The notes beneath the pieces were generated by a model. It did not search any database. It was not told the DNA's origin and saw nothing but the letters and a program-made list of their open reading frames with translations. Position numbers and translations under genes: made by a program. DNA of 64,000 bases from Derxia gummosa DSM 723 (lineage in GTDB: Bacteria; Pseudomonadota; Gammaproteobacteria; Burkholderiales; Burkholderiaceae_E), in contig NZ_AXWS01000008.1 in NCBI RefSeq assembly GCF_000482785.1, positions 496,001 through 560,000 of the forward strand, given 5' to 3'. The first letter of the stretch is position 1; every line of letters begins with the position of its first letter. Shown piece after piece: positions 1 through 9,246 of this stretch.

Positions 1-194
1 CTGCCGGGGCCGAAGCCGGCGGGCAGGCCCGAGCCGGCGCGGCAGGCGGGCGCCGCGCTGGCACTGGCACTGGCACTGGCACTGGCGCCGCGCCCGTCGC
101 CCGGCGGCGCCGGCGTGAAAGCGCTTGCAGCCCCCGCGCCGAGGGCCGCGCCGGCCAGCAGTATCCGCGCGGCCCGTCCCGGCCAGCCGCGCAT
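1..194 (-). CDS. Partial exported protein of unknown function, N-terminus only
   Basis: An open frame starts with ATG at 194 and runs off the left edge, giving about 64 residues. It begins with arginines and a hydrophobic stretch (RILLAGAALGAGAASA, residues 10-25), so it looks like a signal peptide, followed by a low-complexity (Ala-Ser)n tract encoded by a hexamer repeat. The start lies 5 bases after the sulfatase stop codon and a GAG/GAGGG ribosome site overlaps the sulfatase end, so the two genes are probably cotranscribed. A formylglycine-generating enzyme would fit next to a sulfatase, but nothing in the visible residues proves it. Function unknown. Confidence 0.55.
   Translation of the reverse strand, partial: MRGWPGRAARILLAGAALGAGAASAFTPAPPGDGRGASASASASASAAPACRAGSGLPAGFGPG
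59..88. repeat. Hexanucleotide tandem repeat (ACTGGC)n
   Basis: About five head-to-tail copies of the 6-base unit TGGCAC, the last degenerate. On the minus strand the array encodes alternating Ala-Ser just after the signal peptide of the partial gene. A change of copy number would alter linker length without shifting the frame. Confidence 0.8.
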
Positions 195-199
195 CGCCC

Positions 200-1894
200 T
201 CACTCCAGCCGGCCGAAGTAGTCGCCGATGCCGTAGCGCTCGGCGATCTTCTCGGCCAGCCGCGGCACCTCGACCACGCCATTCGACTTCGAATAGCGCT
301 CGTAGCCGGCCACGAGCCGCGCCAGCACCTCGGGCTGGCGCGCCGCGACGTTGTGCTGCTCGGCGCGATCGGTGGCAAGGTCGAACAGCTGCCATTCGCC
401 CGGCCCGACCGGCGGCGCGGCCCAGACGATCTTCCAGTCGCCCTCGCGCCAGGCCTTGCGGCCGAACAGCTCCCAGCCCTGCTCGAAGCGCGCATGGATG
501 GCCGGCTGCCGCCCTTCGAGAAAACCCACGAGCGAACTGCCCTGGATCGGCGCCACCGGCCGGCCGCGATACTCGGCCGGCGCCTTCGCGCCCGCGAGTT
601 CGAGCAGCGTCGGCGCGAGGTCGGTCACATGGCCCGGCGCGGCCGAAACCTTGCCGCCGCCGAGGCGCGCCGGGTAGCGCACGATGGCCGGCACCGTCGT
701 GCCGCCCTCGTGGCTGAAGCCCTTGAACAGGCTGAAGGGCAGGGCGCTCACCTGGGCCCAGTTGGGGCCGTAGGCGGCCCAGGAGTCGCCGCGCCCGATG
801 TTCTCGACCGCGTTGTTGCGCTGGCTGCCGCGCACCGCCGGGTCCTGTCCCTCGGCGCCGTTGTCCGACATGAAGACGATGACGGTGTTGTCGTACTCGC
901 CGCTGTCCTTCAGCTCGCGGATGACGCGGCCGATGGCCTGGTCGAGCCGGTCCACCATCGCCGCGTAGGTCGCCATGCGGCGGGTTTCCTGGCGCTGCTG
1001 CGCGGGCGTGAGCGCCTTCCACGCCGGCCAGAGTGACAGCGCCTTCGCCGGCTCGAAGCCGGCCGGGATCAGGCCGAGCGCCTTCTGCTTCGCGATGCGG
1101 GCCTGGCGGATCGGCTCGTAGCCGTTGGCGTAGCGCGCCTCGTACCTGGCGATGAGCGCGTCGGGCGCCTGGAGCGGCCAGTGCGGCGCGGTGAAGGTGA
1201 GGTAGCCGAAGAAGGGCCGGGCGTCGCCGCGCCGGTCGCGCAGATAGCCGACCATGCGCTCGGCGTAGTAGTCGGTCGAATAGAAGTCGGCCGGCACCGT
1301 GGCGAGCTTGCCGTCCTCGCGGTACCAGGGCTCGGCGGGGTTGATGACGGTGTTCCACGGCTTGGCCACATGGTCGTCGGCGCCGCGCAGCAGCGCGAAG
1401 GAGCGCTCGAAACCGGCGGCCTTCGGGCTGCGTTCCTCGGTCAGGCCGAGGTGCCACTTGCCGCTCATGAGCGTGAGGTAGCCGGCGTCGCGCAGCAGCG
1501 CGGGCAGGGGCGCGACGCGGTCGTTCAGATAGCCCTCGTAGCCCGGCTTGCCCTTCTGCTCGTCCACCATCAGCTCGGCCATGCTGCCGAGGCCGGCGAC
1601 ATGGTTGTCGGTGCCCGACAGCAGCATCGAGCGCGTCGGCGAGCAGGTCGCGCCGGTGTGGAAGTCGGTCAGGCGCAGGCCCTCGCGGGCGAGGGCGTCG
1701 AGGTTGGGCGTGTCGATCTCGCCGCCGAAGGCGCCGAGATCGGAGAAGCCGAGGTCGTCGGCGAGGATGAGCAGCAGGTTGGGGCGGCGCGCGGGCGTGT
1801 CGGCGGCCCGGGCGGCCGGCGCGGCCAGCAGCGCGGCGGCGAGCGCGGTGACGGCGAGGCGGGCCGGGCGGCGCCGGAGGAGGGAAGGCGGCAT
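200..1894 (-). CDS. Exported type I (formylglycine) sulfatase, arylsulfatase family
   Basis: 564 residues, close to the usual 500-600 for arylsulfatases. A signal peptide is visible at residues 1-31 (three Arg, hydrophobic core, ending ARAAD). The metal-binding start motif LLLILADDLGFSDLG (residues 40-54) is followed by the sulfatase signature CSPTR with Cys84, the residue converted to formylglycine. Further family blocks are SGKWHLG, FMSDNGAEG and a C-terminal QLFDLATD segment. It should hydrolyse sulfate esters in the periplasm; substrate not predictable. The open frame extends far upstream through the efflux genes, but that stretch is antisense; the ATG at 1894 precedes a real signal peptide. 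It diverges from macA and is followed by a second exported protein. Confidence 0.9.
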   Translation of the reverse strand: MPPSLLRRRPARLAVTALAAALLAAPAARAADTPARRPNLLLILADDLGFSDLGAFGGEIDTPNLDALAREGLRLTDFHTGATCSPTRSMLLSGTDNHVAGLGSMAELMVDEQKGKPGYEGYLNDRVAPLPALLRDAGYLTLMSGKWHLGLTEERSPKAAGFERSFALLRGADDHVAKPWNTVINPAEPWYREDGKLATVPADFYSTDYYAERMVGYLRDRRGDARPFFGYLTFTAPHWPLQAPDALIARYEARYANGYEPIRQARIAKQKALGLIPAGFEPAKALSLWPAWKALTPAQQRQETRRMATYAAMVDRLDQAIGRVIRELKDSGEYDNTVIVFMSDNGAEGQDPAVRGSQRNNAVENIGRGDSWAAYGPNWAQVSALPFSLFKGFSHEGGTTVPAIVRYPARLGGGKVSAAPGHVTDLAPTLLELAGAKAPAEYRGRPVAPIQGSSLVGFLEGRQPAIHARFEQGWELFGRKAWREGDWKIVWAAPPVGPGEWQLFDLATDRAEQHNVAARQPEVLARLVAGYERYSKSNGVVEVPRLAEKIAERYGIGDYFGRLE

Positions 1895-2230
1895 GTCGTT
1901 CTTGGGTTGGCGGGAGGCGGGGGCGGCGAAGGCGCAAGCGGCGTTCCAGCGCGAAAGCCCGTCCGGCTGCTGCAAATGCAGCCGGATGGCGCGACGGACG
2001 CGACGTGGCGCTGCGAACCGCGCAGCCGTGCTCCGCCGCCGTGCCTCGAAGCCAGCAGGTCGCCTGGCTGCCCCGGCGCTTCGATTTCCGGCGCTTCCTT
2101 CCTGCGCGCTGAACGGAACGCGGCCCCAGACATGCGGCGTTAGCAATCCTCCCGTTTCATCTGCGCCCTTCGGCGCTTGCCGGTGAATGCCGCCCGGCAT
2201 CGCCGCCGCCGTCCCGTCCTGCCCGATTTC
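1895..2230. other. Divergent intergenic region between sulfatase and macA
   Basis: About 336 bases separate the divergent starts of the sulfatase and the MacA-like gene, so promoters for both must lie here. No convincing -10/-35, sigma-54 site or strong ribosome site was recognised. A TTG start for macA at 2177 is possible but less attractive than the ATG at 2231. Confidence 0.4.
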
Positions 2231-3472
2231 ATGACCATCACTTCTCCCAAGCCGGCCGCGACCGGCGCCCGCGCGCGCCGGCGCCTGGTGTCGGCCGGGC
2301 TCGTCCTCGTCGTCCTCGCCGGCCTTGCCTATGCGCGGCTCACGCCGCCGCCCGCGCCGCGCCTGCTCACCGCGCCCGTAGTCGTCGCCGACATCGAGGA
2401 CGCGGTGGTCGCCACCGGCACGCTCCAGGGCTTGCAGCAGGTGAGCGTCGGCGCCCAGGTGTCGGGCCAGCTCAAGTCGCTCAAGGTCGCGCTCGGCGAC
2501 ACGGTCAAGCAGGGCGATCTCGTGGCCGAGATCGATTCTCTGCCGCAGCAGAACGCGCTGCGCACCGCCGAGGCCGCGCTCGCCAACGTGCAGGCGCAGC
2601 GCGCGTCGAAGCAGGCGACGCTGACCCAGGCGCGGCTCGCCTTCGAGCGCGCGCAAACGCTTGCAGGCGCCGACGCCGGCTCGCGCGAGGCGCTCGAAAC
2701 CGCCCAGGCCACGCTCGACACCACGCTGGCCGACATCGCCGCGCTCGACGCGCAGATCCGGTCGGCGGCGGTGGCGGTGGACACGGCGCGCATCAATCTC
2801 GGCTACACCCGCATCGTCGCGCCCATCGACGGCACGGTCGTGGCGGTGGTGACGAAGCAGGGCCAGACCGTCAACGCCAACCAGAGCGCGCCGACCATCC
2901 TCATCCTCGCCCAGCTCGACCAGGTGACGGTCAAGGCGCAGATCTCGGAAGCCGACGTGGTGCGCGTGAAGCCTGGCCAGCCGGTGTACTTCACCATCCT
3001 CGGCGAGCCGGACGTGCGGCGCCGCGCCAGCCTGCGCGCGGTCGAGCCGGCGCCCGAGTCGATCTCGTCGTCGAGCAGCAGCACCAGCACCTCGTCGAGC
3101 AGCAGTTCGAGCAGCACCAGCAGCGCGAGCGCCGTTTACTACAACGGCCTGTTCGACATCCCCAACCCTGACGGCAAGCTGCGCATCTCGATGACGGCCG
3201 AGGTGCATGTGGTGCTGGGCGAGGCCAGGGGCGCCATCAGCATTCCGGCCACCGCGCTCGGCGAGCGCCAGCCCGACGGCCGCGTGGAAGTGCGCGTGGC
3301 CCGGCCCGACGGCCCGCCCGAGACCCGGCTGATCCGCACCGGCCTCGACAACCATGTGAACGTGCAGGTGCTCGAAGGCCTGCAGGCCGGCGAGCAGGTG
3401 GTGATCGGCGAAGGCTCGGCCACGCCGGCGGCGGGCGGTTCGTCCGCGCGCCGTCCGCCGCCGATGTTCTGA
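2231..3472 (+). CDS. macA: MacA-like periplasmic adaptor of an ABC efflux pump
   Basis: 413 residues. One membrane anchor at residues 19-34, then a lipoyl half-motif ([20 protein letters not shown]), a long alpha-helical hairpin (about 95-180), the second lipoyl half ([12 protein letters not shown]) and beta-barrel domains. Around residues 277-302 lies a tract of almost only Ser and Thr, just before the family motif [20 protein letters not shown]. It bridges MacB in the inner membrane to an outer-membrane channel for export of macrolides, siderophores or lipopeptides. Start: ATG at 2231 chosen because the membrane segment follows directly; its ribosome site is weak and a TTG 54 bases upstream is an alternative. 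First gene of a three-gene operon. Confidence 0.9.
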   Translation: MTITSPKPAATGARARRRLVSAGLVLVVLAGLAYARLTPPPAPRLLTAPVVVADIEDAVVATGTLQGLQQVSVGAQVSGQLKSLKVALGDTVKQGDLVAEIDSLPQQNALRTAEAALANVQAQRASKQATLTQARLAFERAQTLAGADAGSREALETAQATLDTTLADIAALDAQIRSAAVAVDTARINLGYTRIVAPIDGTVVAVVTKQGQTVNANQSAPTILILAQLDQVTVKAQISEADVVRVKPGQPVYFTILGEPDVRRRASLRAVEPAPESISSSSSSTSTSSSSSSSSTSSASAVYYNGLFDIPNPDGKLRISMTAEVHVVLGEARGAISIPATALGERQPDGRVEVRVARPDGPPETRLIRTGLDNHVNVQVLEGLQAGEQVVIGEGSATPAAGGSSARRPPPMF

Positions 3473-3479
3473 GGTGGCG

Positions 3480-5648
3480 ATGGCCGAACGACATGAACCG
3501 GGCGCCGGCCCGGCCGCGCAGGCGGCACCCGACGCCGGCCCGGCCGCGCGCGCCCCGACCCCGCCCGCCGCCGCGCCCGCGCTGCTGAGCCTGCGCGGCG
3601 TGAGCCGCGATTTCGCCTCGGGCGACCAGACCCTGACGGTGTTGCGCGACATCGCGCTCGACATCCGCGCCGGCGAGATGGTCGCCATCGTCGGCGCGAG
3701 CGGCTCGGGCAAGAGCACGCTCATGAACATCCTCGGCTGCCTCGACCGGCCCACGCGCGGCAGCTACCGAGTCGCCGGCCGCGACACCGCCGAGCTGCTG
3801 CCCGACGAACTCGCGCAACTGCGGCGCGAGCATTTCGGCTTCATCTTCCAGCGCTACCACCTGCTGGCCGATCTGCCGGCGCTCGGCAACGTGGAAGTGC
3901 CGGCGGTGTACGCGGGCAGCGCTCGCGCGGCGCGGCGGGCGCGGGCGGCCGAGCTGCTCGCGCGCCTCGGCCTCGCCGACCGTGACGGCCACCGGCCCGG
4001 CCAGCTCTCGGGCGGACAGCAGCAGCGCGTGTCGATCGCGCGCGCGCTCATGAACGGCGGTGAGGTCATCCTGGCCGACGAGCCGACCGGCGCGCTCGAC
4101 AGCGCGAGCGGCGCCCAGGTCATGGCCATCCTGCGCGAGCTGCATGCCGACGGGCACGCGGTCATCCTCGTCACGCACGACATGGCGGTCGCGGCTCACG
4201 CCGCGCGCGTGATCGAGCTGAAGGACGGCGTGGTGGTCGCCGACCGGCCGAACCTGCCGGTGGCGCTCGCGGCGGCCGACGACGCGGCAGCGCGCGCGAT
4301 GGCCGAGGCCGCGCACGCGCCCGCGAGTGACGATGCCTTCGCGGCCCCGGGCACGCCGCCGGCCGAGGCCGCGCCTGCCGGCCCGCCGGGCGCCCGCCGC
4401 AACGCGCGCCCGCCGGCCGGCCCCACCCGCCTGCGCGCCCTCGGCGCCTGGGCCGACCGCTTCGCCGAAGCCTTCCGCATGGCGCTGGTGGCCATGCGCG
4501 CCCACGCGCTGCGCACCTTCCTGACCATGCTCGGCATCGTCATCGGCATCGCGTCGGTGGTGTCGGTGGTGGCGCTGGGCGAGGGCTCGCGCCAGAGCAT
4601 CCTCAAGAGCATCAGCTCGATCGGCACCAACACCATCGACGTGATGCCGGGCAAGGATTTCGGCGACATGCGCTCGGGCGCGGTGCAGACCCTGCGCCCG
4701 CGCGACGCCGACGCGCTGGCCGGGCTGAGCTATGTCGACAGCGTCACGCCAAGCGTGCAGACCACGCTCGTGCTGCGTCACGGCAACCAGTCGTCGAACG
4801 GCGCGGCGATGGGCGTGGGCGAGCAGTACTTCCGCGTCAAGGGCATCGAGATCGCCCAGGGCCGCTTCTTCGGCGCCGAGGCCGTGCAAAGGCTTGCACA
4901 GGACGCGGTGATCGACGAGAACACGCGCCGCGCGCTGTTCGGCGCGCGCCAGGACGTGCTCGGCGAGACGCTGCTGATCGGCGCGATGCCGGCGCGTATC
5001 GTGGGCGTGACGAAGAAGAAGGACAGCGCCTTCGGCAGCAGCGAGAACCTCCAGGTCTTCATCCCCTACACGACGGCGATGGGCCGCCTCACCGGCGCCA
5101 CCACGCTGCGCGCCATCACCGTGCGCACCCGCGACGAGGTGCCGAGCGACATCGCCGAGGCCGGCATCACGCGGCTGCTCGCGCTGCGCCACGGCACGAA
5201 GGACTTCTTCACCATGAACACCGACAGCATCCGCCAGACCATCGAGTCCACCACCCAGACGATGACGCTGCTCATCGCGTCCATCGCCGTCATCTCGCTC
5301 GTCGTGGGCGGCATCGGCGTCATGAATATCATGCTGGTGAGCGTGACCGAGCGCACCCGCGAGATCGGCGTGCGCATGGCGGTCGGCGCGCGCCAGGGCG
5401 ACATCCTCCAGCAGTTCCTGATCGAGGCGGTGCTGGTCTGCCTGATCGGCGGCGTGCTCGGCATCGGGCTGGCGCTGGCGATCGGCGCCGGCTTCGCGCA
5501 GGCGGGCGGCAGCTTCGGCATGGTGTTCTCGGGCACGTCGATGGTCGCGGCCTTCGCCTGCTCGACGCTGATCGGCGTGGTGTTCGGCTTCCTGCCGGCA
5601 CGCAGCGCGGCGCGGCTCGATCCGGTCGATGCGCTGGCGCGGGAGTGA
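3480..5648 (+). CDS. macB: MacB-like ABC transporter, fused ATPase-permease
   Basis: 722 residues. N-terminal ABC domain with Walker [10 protein letters not shown] (about 72-80), signature LSGGQQQR (about 175-182) and Walker B/D-loop [10 protein letters not shown] (about 198-207). An Ala/Pro-rich linker follows, then one membrane helix (about 340-365), a large periplasmic MacB-type domain and three C-terminal helices with the FtsX fold (about 590-715). It drives export from the periplasm through MacA and an outer-membrane factor. The ATG at 3480 follows a GAGGTG ribosome site; a GTG at 3474 is an in-frame alternative. It starts 7 bases after macA and precedes the outer-membrane channel gene. 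Confidence 0.93.
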   Translation: MAERHEPGAGPAAQAAPDAGPAARAPTPPAAAPALLSLRGVSRDFASGDQTLTVLRDIALDIRAGEMVAIVGASGSGKSTLMNILGCLDRPTRGSYRVAGRDTAELLPDELAQLRREHFGFIFQRYHLLADLPALGNVEVPAVYAGSARAARRARAAELLARLGLADRDGHRPGQLSGGQQQRVSIARALMNGGEVILADEPTGALDSASGAQVMAILRELHADGHAVILVTHDMAVAAHAARVIELKDGVVVADRPNLPVALAAADDAAARAMAEAAHAPASDDAFAAPGTPPAEAAPAGPPGARRNARPPAGPTRLRALGAWADRFAEAFRMALVAMRAHALRTFLTMLGIVIGIASVVSVVALGEGSRQSILKSISSIGTNTIDVMPGKDFGDMRSGAVQTLRPRDADALAGLSYVDSVTPSVQTTLVLRHGNQSSNGAAMGVGEQYFRVKGIEIAQGRFFGAEAVQRLAQDAVIDENTRRALFGARQDVLGETLLIGAMPARIVGVTKKKDSAFGSSENLQVFIPYTTAMGRLTGATTLRAITVRTRDEVPSDIAEAGITRLLALRHGTKDFFTMNTDSIRQTIESTTQTMTLLIASIAVISLVVGGIGVMNIMLVSVTERTREIGVRMAVGARQGDILQQFLIEAVLVCLIGGVLGIGLALAIGAGFAQAGGSFGMVFSGTSMVAAFACSTLIGVVFGFLPARSAARLDPVDALARE

Positions 5649-5652
5649 GGCG

Positions 5653-7287
5653 ATGACGCAGACGACAGCCCCGCGCCGCGCGCCCGGCATTGGCGCCCGA
5701 CATCCGCACGCGCCGGCGCCGGCGGCCCCGGCCCGGCCGGGCGAGGTCCGCGGCGCGCGCCCGTTCGCGCCGCTCGCGCTGGCGCTCGCGGCTTTGCTCG
5801 CGCTCGGCGGCTGCGCCGGGCTCGCGCGCAGCGGCTACGAACGCCCGGCGCTCGCCGTGCCGTCGCGATGGAGCGGCGCAAACGCTTGCACGGCCGCCGG
5901 TTGCGGGCGTGACCCGGCCGGGCAGGGCGGGGCGGCCCCGACCGCCACCACCGCTGCCACCGCCCCGCCCACCGCCACCATCCCCGGCCTCGCGCCCGAC
6001 GACTCCGGCAACGCCCGTCTCGCGCGCGCCAGCGAAGTCCCGGCGCTCGCGCTCGACGGCTGGTGGCGCGACCTCGGCGATCCGGCGCTCGACGGCCTCA
6101 TCGATCGCCTGCTCGTGCGCAACAACGATCTCGCGGCCGCCACCCAGCGCGTGCGCCAGGCGCGGCTGAGCGCCGGCCTCCAGGCCGACGCCCTCGTGCC
6201 GGCCGCGAGCGCCAGCCTGTCCGGCACGCGCGGCCGGTCGCTGTCGGGCCAGGGCCGCACGCGCAGCAACGCCGCCTCGGCGTCGCTCGCCTGGGAGGCC
6301 GACCTCTGGGGCCGGCTCGCCGCCAGCCGCGACGCCGCCGACTGGGAAGCCCGCGCCACCGACGCCGACCGCGCCGCCACCGCGCTGTCGCTGGTCGGCA
6401 CCGCCGCCTCGCTGTGGCTCGACCTCGGCTACGTGAACGAGCGCATCGCCCTCGGCGAGGCCAACATCGCCAACGCGCGCCGCGTGCTCGAACTCGTGCA
6501 GTTGCAGTACCGCGCCGGCTCGGTCTCGTCGCTGGAGGTGGACGAGGCGCGCCAGACCCTCGCCGCGCTCGAAGCCGCGCAGACGAGCTGGCTGCTCGAA
6601 CGCGACCAGGATCGCCACGCCTTCTCGATCCTGCTCGACCTCGCGCCCGGCGCCGACGCCAACCCCTGGGCCGCCGAGCCTCGGCGCCTGCCCGAGGCCG
6701 CGCTGCCCGCCATCCCCGCCGGCCTGCCGGCCGAGCTGCTCGCGCGCCGCCCCGACCTGGCCGCCGCCGAAGCCAGGCTCCGCTCGACGCTCGCCAGCGC
6801 CGACGCGACCCGGCTCGGCTACTACCCGCGCTTCTCGCTCACCGGCACGCTCGGCGGCAGCAGCGCCGCGCTGGCCGACGTGCTGGCCAATCCGGTGGCC
6901 ACCCTCGGCGCCGGCCTCACGCTGCCCTTCCTCCAGCAGACCGAGCGCCAGCTCGCGGTGGCGAGCGGCCGGGCCGCCTATGCCGAGGCGGTGGCGAGTT
7001 TCCGCCAGAGCTTTCTCTCGGCGCTGGCCGACGTGGAGGACGCGCTGTCGGCGCGCGCGCAGTACGAGGCGCGCGCCCGCCCACTGGAGGAAAGCCTTGC
7101 CGCCGCGCGCCGCGCCGAAGCCGCCTACGAGCTGCGCTACCGCGCCGGCTCGGTCGCGCTGCGCACCTGGCTCGATGCCCAGCGCACCCGGCGCGACGCC
7201 GAGGCCGCGCTCGCGGCCAACCGGCTCGACCGGCTGCTCAACCGCATCGCGCTGCATCAGGCGCTGGGCGGCCGGGCGGGAGGCTGA
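5653..7287 (+). CDS. Outer-membrane efflux lipoprotein (NodT/OprM family)
   Basis: 544 residues. A lipoprotein signal ends in LALGGC with the lipid-anchored Cys at residue 54; the leader is unusually long and Pro/Ala-rich before the hydrophobic core. Two repeats typical of TolC-like channels follow, including LVRNNDLAAATQRVRQARL, ARRPDLAAAEARL and YRAGSVALRTWLDAQRT. A Thr/Ala/Pro-rich stretch of about 30 residues sits between the lipobox and the first repeat. It should form the trimeric outer-membrane duct for MacA-MacB. The ATG lies 4 bases after macB with GGGAGTGAGG as ribosome site, so the three genes form one operon. Confidence 0.92.
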   Translation: MTQTTAPRRAPGIGARHPHAPAPAAPARPGEVRGARPFAPLALALAALLALGGCAGLARSGYERPALAVPSRWSGANACTAAGCGRDPAGQGGAAPTATTAATAPPTATIPGLAPDDSGNARLARASEVPALALDGWWRDLGDPALDGLIDRLLVRNNDLAAATQRVRQARLSAGLQADALVPAASASLSGTRGRSLSGQGRTRSNAASASLAWEADLWGRLAASRDAADWEARATDADRAATALSLVGTAASLWLDLGYVNERIALGEANIANARRVLELVQLQYRAGSVSSLEVDEARQTLAALEAAQTSWLLERDQDRHAFSILLDLAPGADANPWAAEPRRLPEAALPAIPAGLPAELLARRPDLAAAEARLRSTLASADATRLGYYPRFSLTGTLGGSSAALADVLANPVATLGAGLTLPFLQQTERQLAVASGRAAYAEAVASFRQSFLSALADVEDALSARAQYEARARPLEESLAAARRAEAAYELRYRAGSVALRTWLDAQRTRRDAEAALAANRLDRLLNRIALHQALGGRAGG

Positions 7288-7351
7288 GTCCGCCGCGATC
7301 GGGCCGGCGTGGGCCAGCGCTCGCGGAGGGCCGGTCGCGCCCGCGATGCCT

Positions 7352-7430
7352 GCCTGTCTTCCGCCGCGATCGACCGTTCGCACGCGAGCTGTTTCAGACG
7401 CGGCGCGTTTCCGCAGCCGGGGCTATATGC
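7352..7430 (+). promoter_or_regulatory. Conserved upstream block of PEP-CTERM gene 1
   Basis: This stretch aligns without gaps for 44 bases with the block upstream of the second PEP-CTERM gene (from 8268). Shared words are GCCTGTC, CGACCGTTC and AGCTGTTTC; 27-29 bases later both have CTATAYGC, about 65 bases before the ATG. It probably contains the promoter and a regulator site. The sigma factor is not clear from the sequence. Confidence 0.55.
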
Positions 7431-7486
7431 CCGATGGCCGGCATTGAAAGCCGCCGGCAAGCCAACGCAAACGCGGAGACATCCTG

Positions 7487-8206
7487 ATGAACAGACTCAA
7501 GCGCCTCAGCCTCGGCCTCGCCGGCCTGTGCCTGCTGCCGACCGCCCAGGCCAGCATCGTCAACCTCACCCTCGACGCGGTGGTGGACTGGTCGAACTAC
7601 GGCGGCGGCAATCCCGCCTACACCTTCATCGGCAGCTTCGACTCGTCGCAGCTGCCGACGACGCCCGGCTATCACTTCCTGACCGGCAGCGTGCAGCTGC
7701 TCATCGACGGCGTGGTCGCCAGCGACTGGAACTGCACGACCTCGGGCTGCGCCGGTCATCCCAACTACTACAACGAGACCATCACCCAGGAGGAAGTCGC
7801 GCCCGGCAGCTACGTCACGCTGCGTTCGGTCCAGGACTACCGCAGCGGTGCCGGGATCGCCCTCTACCGCAACACCGACGGCAGCTACGACCTCATGCGC
7901 AGCGAGCTGTCGGTGAGCTGGCTGGAGCGGGAGTGCAACAGCGGCGCGTCGGGCGGCAGCACCTGCACGCTCGAAAGCCATTACATCGGCGTTGCCAGCG
8001 GCGAGCTGACCGACAGCCGGGTGAGCCAGGCGCCGTATGTGTCCGAGGCCTGGAACCGCTACGGCCATCTCGTGGGCGCGAGCCTGTCGCCGGTGCCCGA
8101 GCCGGGCGGCCTCGTGGCGATGCTGGCGGGCGCGGGCGGGCTGGGCTGGCTGCTGCGGCGCCAGCGCGGCCGCGAACTAGTCACGACGATTCATCCGGCG
8201 GGGTGA
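7487..8206 (+). CDS. PEP-CTERM sorting-domain protein 1
   Basis: 239 residues with an N-terminal signal peptide (residues 1-22, cleavage after AQA) and a C-terminal PEP-CTERM tail: VPEPG (about 203), a hydrophobic helix and a basic LLRRQRGR end. Such proteins are exported and processed by an exosortase, usually for the cell surface or exopolysaccharide matrix. The middle contains a cysteine pair (NCTTSGCAG) and many aromatic and Thr/Ser residues; no enzyme motif seen. It is paralogous to the next gene, sharing the signal peptide, the NCxxxxGCAG motif and the tail. Ribosome site GGAG 7477-7480 region. No exosortase gene is in the window. Confidence 0.88.
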   Translation: MNRLKRLSLGLAGLCLLPTAQASIVNLTLDAVVDWSNYGGGNPAYTFIGSFDSSQLPTTPGYHFLTGSVQLLIDGVVASDWNCTTSGCAGHPNYYNETITQEEVAPGSYVTLRSVQDYRSGAGIALYRNTDGSYDLMRSELSVSWLERECNSGASGGSTCTLESHYIGVASGELTDSRVSQAPYVSEAWNRYGHLVGASLSPVPEPGGLVAMLAGAGGLGWLLRRQRGRELVTTIHPAG

Positions 8207-8267
8207 GGCCGGCGGGCGCGCGGGTTGCGGTTCGTCGCCCGCGCGCCACGCCGGGTGACGCGCGCGC

Positions 8268-8348
8268 GCCTGTCCTCGGCTGACAGCGACCGTTCATTCA
8301 CAAGCTGTTTCCGGCCTGTGTCCGGTGGCGCGCGGCGGCGCTATACGC
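8268..8348 (+). promoter_or_regulatory. Conserved upstream block of PEP-CTERM gene 2
   Basis: Counterpart of the block at 7352-7430. It shares GCCTGTC, CGACCGTTC and AGCTGTTTC at identical spacing, then CTATACGC 66 bases before the ATG. This copy also contains the inverted repeat CTGTC/GACAG (8270-8286), lost in the first copy. Confidence 0.55.
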
Positions 8349-8406
8349 GGCCTGACCGGGGTCGCCGAGCGATGGCAAGGCTCCGGATACCGCGGAGTTC
8401 ACCAAC

Positions 8407-9108
8407 ATGAGAATCCTCAAGCGCCTGGCCCTCGGCCTCGCGGGCCTGTGCGCCGCCACGGCGGCCAATGCGGCGATCACCACCTTCACCTGGGACGGCG
8501 TGATCGACTTCAGCGACTACTCGCTGCCCGACACGCCGCCGTCGAGCTTCCGCATCGTCGCCAGCTTCGACTCGGCGCTGCTGCCCGCCGGCGAAGGTTT
8601 TCACGGCGCGGTCGGCAGCCTGCTCGTGTATGTGGACGGCGCCGCCAGCCCGGCCTGGAACTGCAGCACCGCCAGCGGCTGCGCCGGCTACAGCAACAAC
8701 AGCAGCAGCACCTCGACCGACTACGAATACGCGCCCGGCCAGTTCATCACGCTCAACCACACGATCACCAACGTCACCAGCACGACGATCGGTGTCTGGC
8801 GCAATGCCGACGGCAGCTTCGACATCTCGCGCAGCGGCGCCAGCGCGCTGTGGAGCACCGACGAATGCCAGGACAGCGTCTTCGCCGGCACGCTCTGCCA
8901 CGGCAGCAGTCATGCGGTGGGCGTGCAGGGCAGCGATATCAGCGACGAGATCCACAGCTATGCGCCCTACAGCACCGACTGGGCTGTCGCCTACGGCCAT
9001 GTCACCTCCAACAGCGTGACCTCGGTCGTGCCCGAGCCCGACGCGCTCGCCGCGATGCTCGGCGGCCTCAGCCTGATCGGCTGGTCGCTGCGCCGCCGGC
9101 GCGGCTGA
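8407..9108 (+). CDS. PEP-CTERM sorting-domain protein 2
   Basis: 233 residues, paralogue of the preceding gene. Signal peptide residues 1-21 (cleavage after ANA), a central NCSTASGCAG cysteine pair, a Ser/Asn/Thr-rich region (about 96-108), and a C-terminal VPEPD motif, hydrophobic helix and RRRRG end (from about 208). Expected to be exported and sorted by an exosortase to the surface or matrix; biochemical role unknown. It lies 200 bases after gene 1 with its own copy of the conserved upstream block, so the pair is probably coregulated rather than cotranscribed. Confidence 0.88.
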   Translation: MRILKRLALGLAGLCAATAANAAITTFTWDGVIDFSDYSLPDTPPSSFRIVASFDSALLPAGEGFHGAVGSLLVYVDGAASPAWNCSTASGCAGYSNNSSSTSTDYEYAPGQFITLNHTITNVTSTTIGVWRNADGSFDISRSGASALWSTDECQDSVFAGTLCHGSSHAVGVQGSDISDEIHSYAPYSTDWAVAYGHVTSNSVTSVVPEPDALAAMLGGLSLIGWSLRRRRG

Positions 9109-9177
9109 CCCGCAAATGCGGCCGGGCGTGCAACGCGCCCGGCCCCGGGAAGTCCCCGAGCCCGCCGCGTGGCCGCG

Positions 9178-9193
9178 CGGCAGATTCCTTGCT
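9178..9193 (+). promoter_or_regulatory. Candidate sigma-54 promoter of the pterin dehydratase-RFAP synthase unit
   Basis: CGGCAG-N5-TTGCT matches the -24/-12 consensus TGGCAC-N5-TTGCW with GG and GC exactly 10 bases apart. The predicted transcript start near 9204 leaves a leader of about 43 bases containing the GGAGGAG ribosome site at 9236-9242. A sigma-54 activator gene lies in the same island (17655-19883). Confidence 0.5.
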
Positions 9194-9246
9194 ATTCCTC
9201 GCTCCCGATGCCGCGCCCGCGCGCGCATCGCCATCGGAGGAGCGAC

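Noticed and set aside
59-88. Hexamer repeat as a phase-variation switch
   Set aside because: The unit is two codons long, so copy changes keep the frame and cannot turn the gene off.
3060-3134. Repeated AGC/TCG triplets as a possible CRISPR or satellite array
   Set aside because: They encode the polyserine linker of MacA in frame, without spacers or repeat units of CRISPR type.
200-3754. A 1184-codon minus-strand frame extending the sulfatase through macA
   Set aside because: Only 200-1894 shows sulfatase motifs and a signal peptide; the upstream part is Arg/Ala/His-rich antisense sequence to macA.
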